Source of the DNA: Lachnospiraceae bacterium
Lineage (GTDB): Bacteria; Bacillota; Clostridia; Lachnospirales; Lachnospiraceae
DNA: 64,000 bases
Direction: 5' to 3'
Assembly: GCA_900768755.1 (NCBI GenBank)
Contig: CAAGDV010000001.1
Span: forward strand, 1-64,000
The notes under the pieces are model-generated. The model had not been told where the DNA came from. It ran no database searches and saw only the letters and a program-made list of their open reading frames with translations. Below are positions 42,152 to 49,634 of the stretch, piece by piece; position 1 is the first letter of the stretch; every line of letters begins with the position of its first letter. The position numbers and the translations under genes are program-made.

Positions 42152-44421
42152 TATAACTCCCCAATCTCCTGCAGCCTGTAATTCAGCGTCGAATACCGGC
42201 GGTATTCACTGACATTTTCAGCCATGCGGTAAAAAGTCTCGTCGCTTCCCACGATACATATGCATTTGCGGGCGCGCGTGATTGCAGTATACAAAATATT
42301 CCGGTTCATGAGCATGCGCGGTCCGTCCAAAAGCGGCAGAACAACCGCCGGATATTCGCTTCCCTGCGATTTGTGAACCGTTATCGCGTACGCATGTTCC
42401 AGTTCCTCCGCCTCCCTGAAGCTGTACGTAACATATCTCTCATCCTCAAATTTTACCGTAAGTTCTGACAAAACAAGGTCAATCGAGTCAATAATCCCCA
42501 TATCTCCGTTAAAAACTCCCATTCCGGAATCGGTTACAATGGAATTCCGGCCACGGCACTCCCATGATATTTTGTAATTATTTTTGACCTGCATTACCTT
42601 GTCTCCCTCGCGGAAAAGGACTCCGCCAATCTCTTTTTCATTCTTACCGGGTGCCGGCGGATTTAAGTAACTCTGCAGAACTGTATTAAGGTGCGGTGCC
42701 CCCAGAAGTCCCTTTCTTGTCGGCGAAAGAACCTGGATGTCGTAAGGTCTTGAGTCCGTGTATGTCGGGAGTTTGGTCTTCACAAGGGTAATCATCGCAT
42801 TGATTATCGAATTGGCATCAAGCCGCTTCACAAAAGGAAAATCCCGGCTCGACGGCCCTATTTCAAAATGCTCGCCCCTGTTAATTTTGTGCGCATTGAT
42901 GACAATGTCGCTCGCTTCGGACTGCCGGAATATTTTGTTAAGCTCCACGACCTCAATTCTGCCGGACGATATTATGTCCTTCAGCACGTTCCCAGGTCCC
43001 ACCGACGGAAGCTGGTCCGCATCCCCCACCAATACCAGCCTCGTTCCTGCCGTCACCGCTTTCATAAGACTGTTCATCAGAAAAATGTCCACCATCGACA
43101 TCTCGTCAATAATAATCACATCGGCTTCAAGCGGATTATATTCATTGCGGGCAAAATCAGCCCCCGCAGAATCCTCATCAATCACGCCGGAAAGCTCCAA
43201 AAGTCTGTGTATTGTGCGCGCCTCATGTCCGGTTGCCTCAGTCATTCTTTTCGCCGCGCGCCCTGTCGGTGCCGCCAAAAGAATCTCGGCGTCATCCCTC
43301 TCAAAATAACGTATAATCGAATTGATGGTTGTGGTTTTTCCGGTTCCGGGACCTCCCGTGATAACCGTCACTCCGTTGGTCACCGCTGCTCGAACCGCCT
43401 TTATCTGAAGCGGGTCAAGAATAATTCCCTCAAAATGCTGTATCTCGTCGATGCGGCGCAAAAAATCCTTATCGTCCGTCATGTACGCGCAGTCCATATC
43501 TATAAGTTTTCGCGCCACTGACAATTCAATATGGTAATACGCCCACAGATATACAGCTTTTGTACCCTCCACATCCTTCACAACGATTTTTCTCGCAATG
43601 ATAAGCTCCGTTATTGCATCCGAAAAATCTGCCGTAACATTAAGAATCTGCCCGGCATACTCAAACAGCTTATCCATCGGCAAGTAAGTGTGTCCGCCTG
43701 CCGCGGCGCTTGTGAGCGTGTACAAAAGACCACTCTGTATTCTGTACGGTGAGTCCGGCATTACGCCTGATCTGGCCGCAATCTCATCCGCAATTCCAAA
43801 TCCCACGCCGTCTATATCATCCGCAAGTCTGTACGGATTCTCCCTGACTATTTCGTAAAGACTTTCTCCGTATTGTTTGTATATTTTGACAGCGAGATTC
43901 ATCCCTATTCCCAGCTTGCCCAGAAAAATCATCGCCTGCCTCATATCCCTTTTCTCGGCAATCTGGTCCGCAATCTCTATCGCCATACGGGCACTTATTC
44001 CCTTGATTACCGCAAGTTCCTCCGGATTGTTCTCGATTACGCGGAAGGTATCCTCCTTAAAGTGCCTCACAATCCGCGCCGCCAAAGCCGGCCCCACGCC
44101 TTTAATCGCGCCGGAGCCGAGGTAACGCTCTATCGAATCCATGTCCTCGGGCTTACACTCCTCATATCCGGTCACCTTAAGCTGCAGTCCGTATGTCTGG
44201 TGATACACAAAATCCCCTTGAAAAACAATATACTCGCCCTGGTTAATAAGGTACAAAGCACCTACACAAACCATCTTCTCTTCTATGTCATCCGCCTGCG
44301 CGGGGTTCTCATTCTTAAGTCTCTCAATCTCTTCCGAGGACAGATACACCTCAAGAATGCTGTGCCCGCTATCCTCGTTACTGTATATTACTCTCTCAAC
44401 ATATCCCTTAAGTGATGCCAT
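42151..44421 (-). CDS. recD2: RecD2-type 5'-3' DNA helicase
   Basis: A 756-residue SF1B helicase. N-terminal OB-like and helix-hairpin parts (MASLKGYVERVIYSNEDSG; GVGPALAARIV near residue 100), then Walker A GGPGTGKTTT (near 353), Walker B IIDEMSMVD (near 430), and the SH3/UvrD-C part with HKSQGSEYPAVVLPL and YTAITRARKC. RecD2 lacks RecBC partners and acts in mismatch or replication-fork repair. I set the start at 44421 behind AGGGAGGAAAA: the 39 extra residues a longer frame would give are encoded inside the repeat element (44442-44606) and resemble no protein. Transcribed into comFC and yvyF. Confidence 0.92.
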   Translation of the reverse strand: MASLKGYVERVIYSNEDSGHSILEVYLSSEEIERLKNENPAQADDIEEKMVCVGALYLINQGEYIVFQGDFVYHQTYGLQLKVTGYEECKPEDMDSIERYLGSGAIKGVGPALAARIVRHFKEDTFRVIENNPEELAVIKGISARMAIEIADQIAEKRDMRQAMIFLGKLGIGMNLAVKIYKQYGESLYEIVRENPYRLADDIDGVGFGIADEIAARSGVMPDSPYRIQSGLLYTLTSAAAGGHTYLPMDKLFEYAGQILNVTADFSDAITELIIARKIVVKDVEGTKAVYLWAYYHIELSVARKLIDMDCAYMTDDKDFLRRIDEIQHFEGIILDPLQIKAVRAAVTNGVTVITGGPGTGKTTTINSIIRYFERDDAEILLAAPTGRAAKRMTEATGHEARTIHRLLELSGVIDEDSAGADFARNEYNPLEADVIIIDEMSMVDIFLMNSLMKAVTAGTRLVLVGDADQLPSVGPGNVLKDIISSGRIEVVELNKIFRQSEASDIVINAHKINRGEHFEIGPSSRDFPFVKRLDANSIINAMITLVKTKLPTYTDSRPYDIQVLSPTRKGLLGAPHLNTVLQSYLNPPAPGKNEKEIGGVLFREGDKVMQVKNNYKISWECRGRNSIVTDSGMGVFNGDMGIIDSIDLVLSELTVKFEDERYVTYSFREAEELEHAYAITVHKSQGSEYPAVVLPLLDGPRMLMNRNILYTAITRARKCICIVGSDETFYRMAENVSEYRRYSTLNYRLQEIGEL

Positions 44422-44441
44422 TTTTCCTCCCTCGCTCCGCA

Positions 44442-44606
44442 CAGCTGCGCAGCTTCGCTGCTCGCTGATTAGCGGTCGGCATATGCCCTTATGCCTGTCG
44501 GCATTTTGAATTATATAAGAGCATTCATCTGACTGCAAGCAGTCATGAACGCTCTTATATAATTCAAACCGTTCCGGTTACGGGCATTTTCCTCGTCGCC
44601 ATAACA
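44442..44606 (-). repeat. Structured repeat element, family 1, copy 2 (between flgJ and recD2)
   Basis: A 165-base element matching 13203-13358 at both ends and at the hairpin tip. Long hairpin arms are at 44505-44528 and 44545-44568 (24 bp, one wobble on the minus strand); their sequence is unrelated to copy 1. The neighbouring small stem is ATGCC-GACA-GGCAT, again a GNRA-type loop with one base changed against copy 1. AATGCCC and GGGCAT also pair here, where copy 1 has AATGgaCGC and GCGgaCATT, so the stem is kept with different bases. It comes 36 bases after the flgJ stop, right behind a terminator, in the same direction as copy 1. Confidence 0.85.
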
Positions 44607-44641
44607 AAAAACCGCAGGGCAACACACGCATTCCCCCACGG
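44605..44641 (-). terminator. Terminator of the mbl-flgF-flgG-flgJ operon
   Basis: Minus strand CCGTGGGG and CCCTGCGG form an eight-pair stem (two wobbles) followed by six T. The T-run abuts the end of the structured repeat. Confidence 0.7.
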
Positions 44642-44655
44642 CATTAATGTAAAAT

Positions 44656-45006
44656 TTATAAATCATAATTTCTCTTCATCTGTTCGTAAAGCATCTTTGC
44701 AATTCCGATACCGTCTCCGCGTTCTGTCGCAGACTCTGCATATTCCTGATATAAGGTATCTTTAAACATATCCACGTAAGATGTCGAACCGGAGTTTTCA
44801 TCATCAGACTTTGGAATCATCTTCTCCATTCCTTTGAAGGCCTGCTCGATAAAATACTGTTCAAAAGATTTGCACGCCTCCATAAGTTCATCTTCAGTAG
44901 CTTTGGAGTAATCCTTTGTCTTAAGCTGCTCCCTTAATTCATCGACCGACCGGGAATAGTCCGAAGCCGAAAAACCCTGTGGCAGACTGTTAATCATCTC
45001 GCTCAT
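44656..45006 (-). CDS. flgJ: FlgJ-like rod-binding protein
   Basis: A 116-residue protein with the N-terminal rod-binding domain of FlgJ: DELMEACKSFEQYFIEQAFKGME (seen as ACKSFEQYFIEQAFKG, residues 48-63) and GGSTSYVDMFKDTLYQEYAE-like block (SYVDMFKDTLYQEYAES). It lacks the C-terminal muramidase domain present in Proteobacterial FlgJ; in Firmicutes the rod-binding part is commonly alone. It is 12 bases after flgG and ends the mbl-flgF-flgG-flgJ operon. It probably helps the rod pass the peptidoglycan with a separate hydrolase. Confidence 0.88.
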   Translation of the reverse strand: MSEMINSLPQGFSASDYSRSVDELREQLKTKDYSKATEDELMEACKSFEQYFIEQAFKGMEKMIPKSDDENSGSTSYVDMFKDTLYQEYAESATERGDGIGIAKMLYEQMKRNYDL

Positions 45007-45017
45007 GGTCTAACCCC

Positions 45018-45833
45018 CTATCTTCTCAACTGGTTAGCCTGCGAAAGCATCTCGTCCGACGCCTGAATGGCTTTGGAATTCATCTCGTATGCCCTCTGTG
45101 CAACGATAAGATTAACCATCTCATCCGCAACCTGAACATTGGAGCCTTCAAGGTATCCCTGACGCACGCTGCTCTGCTTGAGCTGTAAGTTGGCGCTTTC
45201 CTCCATGAGTGGACCCGATGCGTCAGTAATCTTATACATCGTATCACCAATACTGTCAAGTCCGGAAGGATTGGTCACCTGAAAAAGTCCTATCCTGATT
45301 CCAAGGCTCTGCAAATTATTCTCCTCGTCAGGATAGCAGATTGTTCCGTCTCCCGTAATGACTATTTTGGACGTCTCAAACGAATCATCAAACTCAATGG
45401 GCATCTCGTCCGTATCAAGCACCGGATAGCCCTCCTGTGTACACAACATGAATCCGCCGGGCGAAATAGCCATCTGGAAATCACCGTTTCTGGTAAGAAC
45501 CGTCTCGCCGTCAGAATTCATTACCCCGAAAAAACCGTCTCCCGAAATCGCAAATCCAAAAGGGTTGGCGCTCTCAAGCATCGGCCCCTGCGTAAAATGC
45601 GTGGTAATTGAAGAGTTGCGCGCACCCGTACCGACCTGAGCAGGGATTGGTTTATAATCGCCGTTCGCGCTTGTCGAGCGCGTCTGCAATGTCTGATATA
45701 ACAAAGACTTAAACTCCGCAGTCGAAGTCTTGTAACCGGTAGAATTGACATTTGCAAGGTTGTTGGCAATAACATCAACATTAATCTGCTGCGCTTTCAT
45801 TCCCGAAGCCGCAGTATAAAGAGATCTCATCAT
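45018..45833 (-). CDS. flgG: Flagellar hook-basal body protein, FlgG type (FlhP-like)
   Basis: A 271-residue distal-rod-type protein: RSLYTAASGMKAQQINVDV and NNLANVNSTGYKTSTAEF (N-terminal rod signature), FGFAISGDGFFGV (near residue 92), GDFQMAISPGGFMLC and the C-terminal helix QVADEMVNLIVAQRAYEMNSKAI (core AQRAYEMNSKAIQASDEML). Length and C-terminus match FlgG. In Bacillus the second gene after mbl is flhP, a paralogue of the same fold, so FlhP is an equally fair name. Start ATGATG behind AGGAGGG; the second ATG is possible. Confidence 0.88.
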   Translation of the reverse strand: MMRSLYTAASGMKAQQINVDVIANNLANVNSTGYKTSTAEFKSLLYQTLQTRSTSANGDYKPIPAQVGTGARNSSITTHFTQGPMLESANPFGFAISGDGFFGVMNSDGETVLTRNGDFQMAISPGGFMLCTQEGYPVLDTDEMPIEFDDSFETSKIVITGDGTICYPDEENNLQSLGIRIGLFQVTNPSGLDSIGDTMYKITDASGPLMEESANLQLKQSSVRQGYLEGSNVQVADEMVNLIVAQRAYEMNSKAIQASDEMLSQANQLRR

Positions 45834-45845
45834 AATTCAGCCCTC

Positions 45846-46619
45846 CTAAATAATCCTGCCAAGGGATACCGATTTCTCGAGAGTACTGTCAACCGCCTGA
45901 ATAACCTTCTGGTTGCTCTCATAATCTCTTGTAACGGTAATCATCTCAACCATTTCCGAAATAACATTGACATTGGACGATTCAAGATATCCCTGAAATA
46001 CTCTTGCCTGCGGTGCAGTCTCTGTCGCACCGTCCGTGGCAATGTACATATTCTCTCCAAATTTCTTTAAATAGTTGTAGTCCTCAAAGTCAACAATCTT
46101 CAAGGCTCCGAGTTCCATTCCATCACCGGTAATCCGGCCGGCCTCATCAATGGCAACCTTAACACCTTCAGGAATATAGATGAGTCCGTCATCCTCTCCC
46201 AGAACGAAATCGCCATCCTTGGTCATCAGAATCCCCTCAGAGTTGACCGTAAAATTACCGTCCCTCGTATATCGGACTGATTCTTCTCCGTTTCTGTCCG
46301 CGTAAGAGATTGCAAAAAATCCCTTTCCGCCAAGCGCAACATCATACACATGCCCTGTCTCCTCAAGATTGCCATCGGAGTAGTCCGTGTAAGTCTCTCC
46401 CACCTTAACGCCCAGACTGAGTCTGCCTATGGGCTGATGCAGATAGTTAACGGATGAATCGTTAATCTTAATTGCATACACGGCGTCAAAAGACTGTGAT
46501 GTTGAACCTTCCTTCTTGTAAGCTGTGGTGTCAGAGTTAGCCAGATTATTGGTTATCACATCCAGTCTTGCCATCTGATGTGCCATTCCGGTACTTGCCG
46601 TATACAAGCTTCTAACCAT
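45846..46619 (-). CDS. Flagellar hook-basal body protein, FlgF type (FlhO-like)
   Basis: A 257-residue rod protein of the FlgF/FlhO class: VRSLYTASTGMAHQMARLDV, NNLANSDTTAYKKEGSTSQ, VALGGKGFFAIS (near residue 95), and the C-terminal ISEMVEMITVTRDYESNQKVI. It follows mbl by 31 bases and precedes the FlgG-type gene, the order seen in Bacillus as mbl-flhO-flhP. Two rod paralogues side by side form the proximal and distal rod. Part of the operon with the sigma-D-like promoter at 47760-47786. Confidence 0.88.
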   Translation of the reverse strand: MVRSLYTASTGMAHQMARLDVITNNLANSDTTAYKKEGSTSQSFDAVYAIKINDSSVNYLHQPIGRLSLGVKVGETYTDYSDGNLEETGHVYDVALGGKGFFAISYADRNGEESVRYTRDGNFTVNSEGILMTKDGDFVLGEDDGLIYIPEGVKVAIDEAGRITGDGMELGALKIVDFEDYNYLKKFGENMYIATDGATETAPQARVFQGYLESSNVNVISEMVEMITVTRDYESNQKVIQAVDSTLEKSVSLGRII

Positions 46620-46650
46620 AATCGTCCTGCTCCTCTCCTAAAATACGTGC

Positions 46651-47637
46651 TTACCTCTCGCCTGCAATAAACTCAATGAATTTGCCTGTACCGATTGCCA
46701 CCGCTGTCATCGGATCCTCCGCAGTCATGGTGTTAATTCCGGTCTTTTCCTCAATGAGTTCCTCGAGTCCCTGCAAAAGACTTCCGCCTCCCGTGAGAAC
46801 CATTCCTCTGTCAGCAATGTCGGCTGCAAGTTCAGGCGGCGTCTTCTCAAGTACGCTGTGAATTGCCTCAACAATCTGAGAAGTCTGCTCTCTCAAAGCT
46901 TCTTCCGTCTCCGCAGATGTAACCGTAACGGTCTTCGGAAGACCGGTAACAAGGTTACGTCCTCTGATATCCATTGATACCACCTCGGCTCTCGGGTACG
47001 CACTTCCAATTTTAATTTTGATATCTTCAGCAGTTCTTTCACCGATTAAAAGATTATGCTTCTTACGCATATACCGGACAATTGCCTCGTCAAAATCATC
47101 ACCCGCAATCTTGATTGATGTGCTGACAACTGTTCCGCCAAGTGAAATAACCGCAATATCCGTGGTTCCGCCACCGATATCGACAATCATATTGCCGCAC
47201 GGTCTTGAAATATCTATTCCCGCACCGATAGCTGCTGCGATAGGCTCCTCAATGATTGCAACCTCACGCGCTCCCGCCTGATATGTTGCATCCTCAACAG
47301 CCTTCTTCTCAACCTCGGTAACTCCGCTGGGAACGCATACGCTGATTCTCGGTTTTTTGAGCATCTTCTTGCCGAGCGCCTTCTGAATAAAATACTTAAG
47401 CATCTTCTCGGTTACGGTGTAATCCGAGATAACGCCCTGTCTGAGCGGACGCACCGCAACAATGTTGCCCGGCGTTCTTCCAAGCATCAGCCTGGCCTCC
47501 TCACCAATCGCCTTAATCTTATTGGTATCTCTATCGAAAGCAACTACTGAAGGTTCCTTCAATACAACGCCTTTTCCCTTAATATATACTAGAATGCTGG
47601 CCGTTCCCAAATCAATTCCGATATCTGTGCTTATCAT
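46651..47637 (-). CDS. mbl: MreB/Mbl rod-shape protein
   Basis: A 328-residue actin-like protein that organises side-wall synthesis on the inner membrane. Actin motifs are complete: DIGIDLGTASILVYIKG (phosphate 1), CVPSGVTEVEKKAVEDA, IEEPIAAAIGAGI, DIGGGTTDIAVISLGG (phosphate 2) and VLTGGGSLLQGLEELI (adenosine). Neighbours (spoIIID upstream, FlhO/FlhP-like rod genes downstream) point to Mbl rather than MreB. Start at 47637 after AAAGGGGAATAGTG; a longer frame to 47706 has no site. A sigma-D-like promoter lies 120 bases upstream. Confidence 0.92.
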   Translation of the reverse strand: MISTDIGIDLGTASILVYIKGKGVVLKEPSVVAFDRDTNKIKAIGEEARLMLGRTPGNIVAVRPLRQGVISDYTVTEKMLKYFIQKALGKKMLKKPRISVCVPSGVTEVEKKAVEDATYQAGAREVAIIEEPIAAAIGAGIDISRPCGNMIVDIGGGTTDIAVISLGGTVVSTSIKIAGDDFDEAIVRYMRKKHNLLIGERTAEDIKIKIGSAYPRAEVVSMDIRGRNLVTGLPKTVTVTSAETEEALREQTSQIVEAIHSVLEKTPPELAADIADRGMVLTGGGSLLQGLEELIEEKTGINTMTAEDPMTAVAIGTGKFIEFIAGER

Positions 47638-47759
47638 CACTATTCCCCTTTCATCAATATGAAAATGTAACGCACTTTTTAACATACATAAATTCATTAT
47701 ATACAATTATAGCAAAAAATAAAAGACATTTTTTACAAAAAAGGGGAATCCTGTTATTT
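47638..47759. other. AT-rich leader of mbl
   Basis: About 120 bases, very AT-rich, with two TATAAT-like words (near 47685-47710) but no matching -35 box. It may hold a weak sigma-A promoter for mbl in addition to the sigma-D-type one just upstream. No small gene seen. Confidence 0.4.
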
Positions 47760-47786
47760 ATATCGGCACTATTTCTTTTTTCTTAA
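47760..47786 (-). promoter_or_regulatory. Candidate sigma-D promoter for mbl-flgF-flgG-flgJ
   Basis: Minus strand TTAA (47786-47783), 15 bases, GCCGATAT (47767-47760). Exact -10, one mismatch in the -35, 123 bases before the mbl start. It is the same form as the flagellin promoter. Confidence 0.75.
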
Positions 47787-47820
47787 CCTCTGACTTATTT
47801 TTTGTCGTCTCAATACAATA

Positions 47821-48738
47821 TCAGTTAGGATTAACGACCGTACGCTGTTTTTTTTTATCGTATTTCGCTTCCAGCTCCTTCGTATGCGCATGGAGCAGTT
47901 CAAGTGCGCGTGCCTGAATGCCGGAAAGCTCCGTCTGTTCAGTATTTGCAAACTCAGTTTTTAGCCGGGCCGAAGCCATTGCATGACTGTCGTCCGTTCT
48001 GCTTTCATCAGCTTTCGATAAAAATGTCTGCAACAGTCCTGCATTATTGGAATAATGAAGTTCAACAAGTTTTGCCCGGTATTCCAGCTCCGTGGGAGTG
48101 ATATCAGGGAACTGCTTCATATCTGCCACATGCTGTGCCTCGTGTTTCAGAAGGGAAATCTGAAACTGTTCACTCTCAAAATCATTTGCGTGCTCAACAC
48201 AGTTTATAGTGCCGTCCGGCGAAGCCCAGCCTTTTGTCCCAAATCTTCCAAATGTCAGATAATCCATCCAACTGCAGAATACAAAGTCTTTGAGAATATT
48301 CACCGTATATTCCGCCCTTCCGTCCGGAAGCTCTACATTATAAACAATCGGCACGGTATGCCGCCAGATATATGGTCCGTAATAACCCTGGGTCTTTCCA
48401 AAAAGCGCATGGTATCCATTCTCATTAAAAACTGATTGAAGCCGTTCAACAAGAAGATTCTCATCTGCGTCCGGTATGTTCAGAAGCGCTTTTAATTGTG
48501 ATAACAGCCTGTATGCAGCATCCGCCTCCTGAATACCGCAATAGAAAACATCACGAAAATAAACCTGATACAAAAGTAGTATATCGTTAAGCAAGCCCGG
48601 TACCTCAAACGTGCGGTATTCACAGTTTTCAAATAAAGCGATATAGGCTGGAAGAATGTCCTTAAATTCTTCACGATTGCGCATATATTCAATGGCTCCT
48701 TTAATGTCCCCATTCACAAAATAATCACTAATCTGCAT
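47821..48738 (-). CDS. Putative zinc metallopeptidase with HEAQH motif
   Basis: A 305-residue soluble protein. At residues 199-203 it has HEAQH, the HExxH zinc motif, set in a helix (ISLLKHEAQHVADMKQF), with acidic residues 14-20 further on (TPTELEYRAKLVEL) that could supply the third ligand of a gluzincin. The N-terminal 100 residues are helical; no signal peptide or membrane span. Family not recognised. The start at 48738 lies nine bases after AAGGAGG; an ATG three codons earlier overlaps that site. It is inserted between spoIIID and mbl, which are adjacent in Bacillus. It might act on a sporulation or cell-wall substrate, but this is guesswork from position only. Confidence 0.55.
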   Translation of the reverse strand: MQISDYFVNGDIKGAIEYMRNREEFKDILPAYIALFENCEYRTFEVPGLLNDILLLYQVYFRDVFYCGIQEADAAYRLLSQLKALLNIPDADENLLVERLQSVFNENGYHALFGKTQGYYGPYIWRHTVPIVYNVELPDGRAEYTVNILKDFVFCSWMDYLTFGRFGTKGWASPDGTINCVEHANDFESEQFQISLLKHEAQHVADMKQFPDITPTELEYRAKLVELHYSNNAGLLQTFLSKADESRTDDSHAMASARLKTEFANTEQTELSGIQARALELLHAHTKELEAKYDKKKQRTVVNPN

Positions 48739-48792
48739 TTTTGTCATCCTCCTTATCAGCAGTATATCGGGCAGCCAAACCGGCGTCAACAC

Positions 48793-48849
48793 AAAAAGGG
48801 CGACCGCAAAAGCGCCATGTCGCACAGCACTTTCCTGCCCGCCCTTTTT
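48793..48849 (-). terminator. Terminator of spoIIID
   Basis: Minus strand AAAAAGGGCG pairs with CGCCCTTTTT across a 37-base structured loop. The stem begins 52 bases after the spoIIID stop and ends before the metallopeptidase site. Confidence 0.75.
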
Positions 48850-48901
48850 CCAAAAATCTTCTTGCCCTTTTATGAATATCAAAAAACCGTCCGGGATTAT
48901 C

Positions 48902-49168
48902 TTACAGTCTGTGCAAATACTTTTCCTTGGTTGCCATCCCGCCCCTTATATGGCGTTCCGATTTGTTAACATCCAAAACTGCGCGAACCATTGTTGCGAG
49001 ACTCGGATTGATGTCCGCAATTCTGTCCGAACAGTCTTTATGTACGGTTGACTTACTTATCCCAAAGGCTTTTGCCGCCTGTCTCACCGTAGCATTGTTC
49101 TCAACTATGTATTCTGCCACCTTAATGGCGCGTTCTACAATATATCCTTTCAAGAGAGTCCCCTGCAT
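48902..49168 (-). CDS. spoIIID: Stage III sporulation transcriptional regulator SpoIIID
   Basis: SpoIIID is a DNA-binding protein of the mother cell that switches expression between early sigma-E and late sigma-K genes. The 88 residues match closely: YIVERAIKVAEYIVENNATVRQAAKAFGISKSTVHKD (seen as IVENNATVRQAAKAFGISKS, the helix-turn-helix near residues 23-42) and a basic C-terminal helix (NKSERHIRGGMATKEKYL). It shows the organism is an endospore former or descended from one. Next to mbl as in Bacillus, with the metallopeptidase gene inserted between. Confidence 0.95.
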   Translation of the reverse strand: MQGTLLKGYIVERAIKVAEYIVENNATVRQAAKAFGISKSTVHKDCSDRIADINPSLATMVRAVLDVNKSERHIRGGMATKEKYLHRL

Positions 49169-49634
49169 ATTTGTCTCTACATTCTATGCAGGATGCCGCG
49201 AATATATTAGTACTACCGTTCTCCCAAATTTCTACTTTCGGCTTTTAGATTTTAAAATATTCCAATGCCGAAATAACAATTTCTTTCAGCCTGAATCTGA
49301 ACGAAGTTACGATTTCCGTGTACAAAAAAGACGCACCCTGCCATTAATGTGTACTAGCCATGGCACGGAGCGCCTTTTTTCTTATTCAATTCTCAATGAA
49401 CCTTATTTTTGTGCAGCTTTTATCAGCAGCTTTTTAATGTCGTCTTCGTCCATATAGTCAAGATACTGTTGCCTCTTTTCTTTTATAGTTTGTATGTCAC
49501 CGGTGTTTACTTTTCCAAAGTATCACAAATAAGCGCAATTGTACAGCAAGCTCTGCTTGAGTTCTCTTCTGCGGTTCCGATTCAAGCGGTGCTTGAGAAG
49601 CAGTTCTGAATTCATTCACTCAACGTACTGCAGA
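49169..49634. other. 466-base spacer without a clear gene
   Basis: Between spoIIID and the M14 operon. A terminator-like hairpin lies at 49324-49380. On the minus strand a frame from about 49512 to the TAA at 49403 reads GKVNTGDIQTIKEKRQ and DYMDEDDIKKLLIKAAQK, a helix-rich, protein-like sequence with no start codon or ribosome-binding site; a neighbouring frame just upstream reads SQAPLESEPQKRTQAE and also looks protein-like. This may be the decayed 3' part of a small gene with a frameshift. AT-rich otherwise. Confidence 0.4.
49324..49380. terminator. Terminator-like hairpin in spacer
   Basis: AAAAAAG-CGC-TGCCAT on one side and ATGGCA-GCG-CTTTTTT on the other form a long interrupted stem flanked by A and T runs, so it could stop transcripts from either strand. 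The base AAAGGCGCTC on the minus strand resembles the start of the hairpins of repeat family 2 near 54340 and 56280. Confidence 0.55.

Noticed and set aside
42868..43521. A 217-codon frame antisense to recD2
   Set aside because: Low-complexity His/Arg-rich shadow of a GC-biased third position; no start signal.
44422..44538. 39 extra N-terminal residues for RecD2
   Set aside because: They are encoded in the structured repeat, lack a binding site and resemble nothing; the ATG at 44421 has AGGGAGGAAAA in front.
48927..49457. A 176-codon plus-strand frame across spoIIID and the following spacer
   Set aside because: Half of it is antisense to spoIIID, and the remainder has irregular composition and no binding site.
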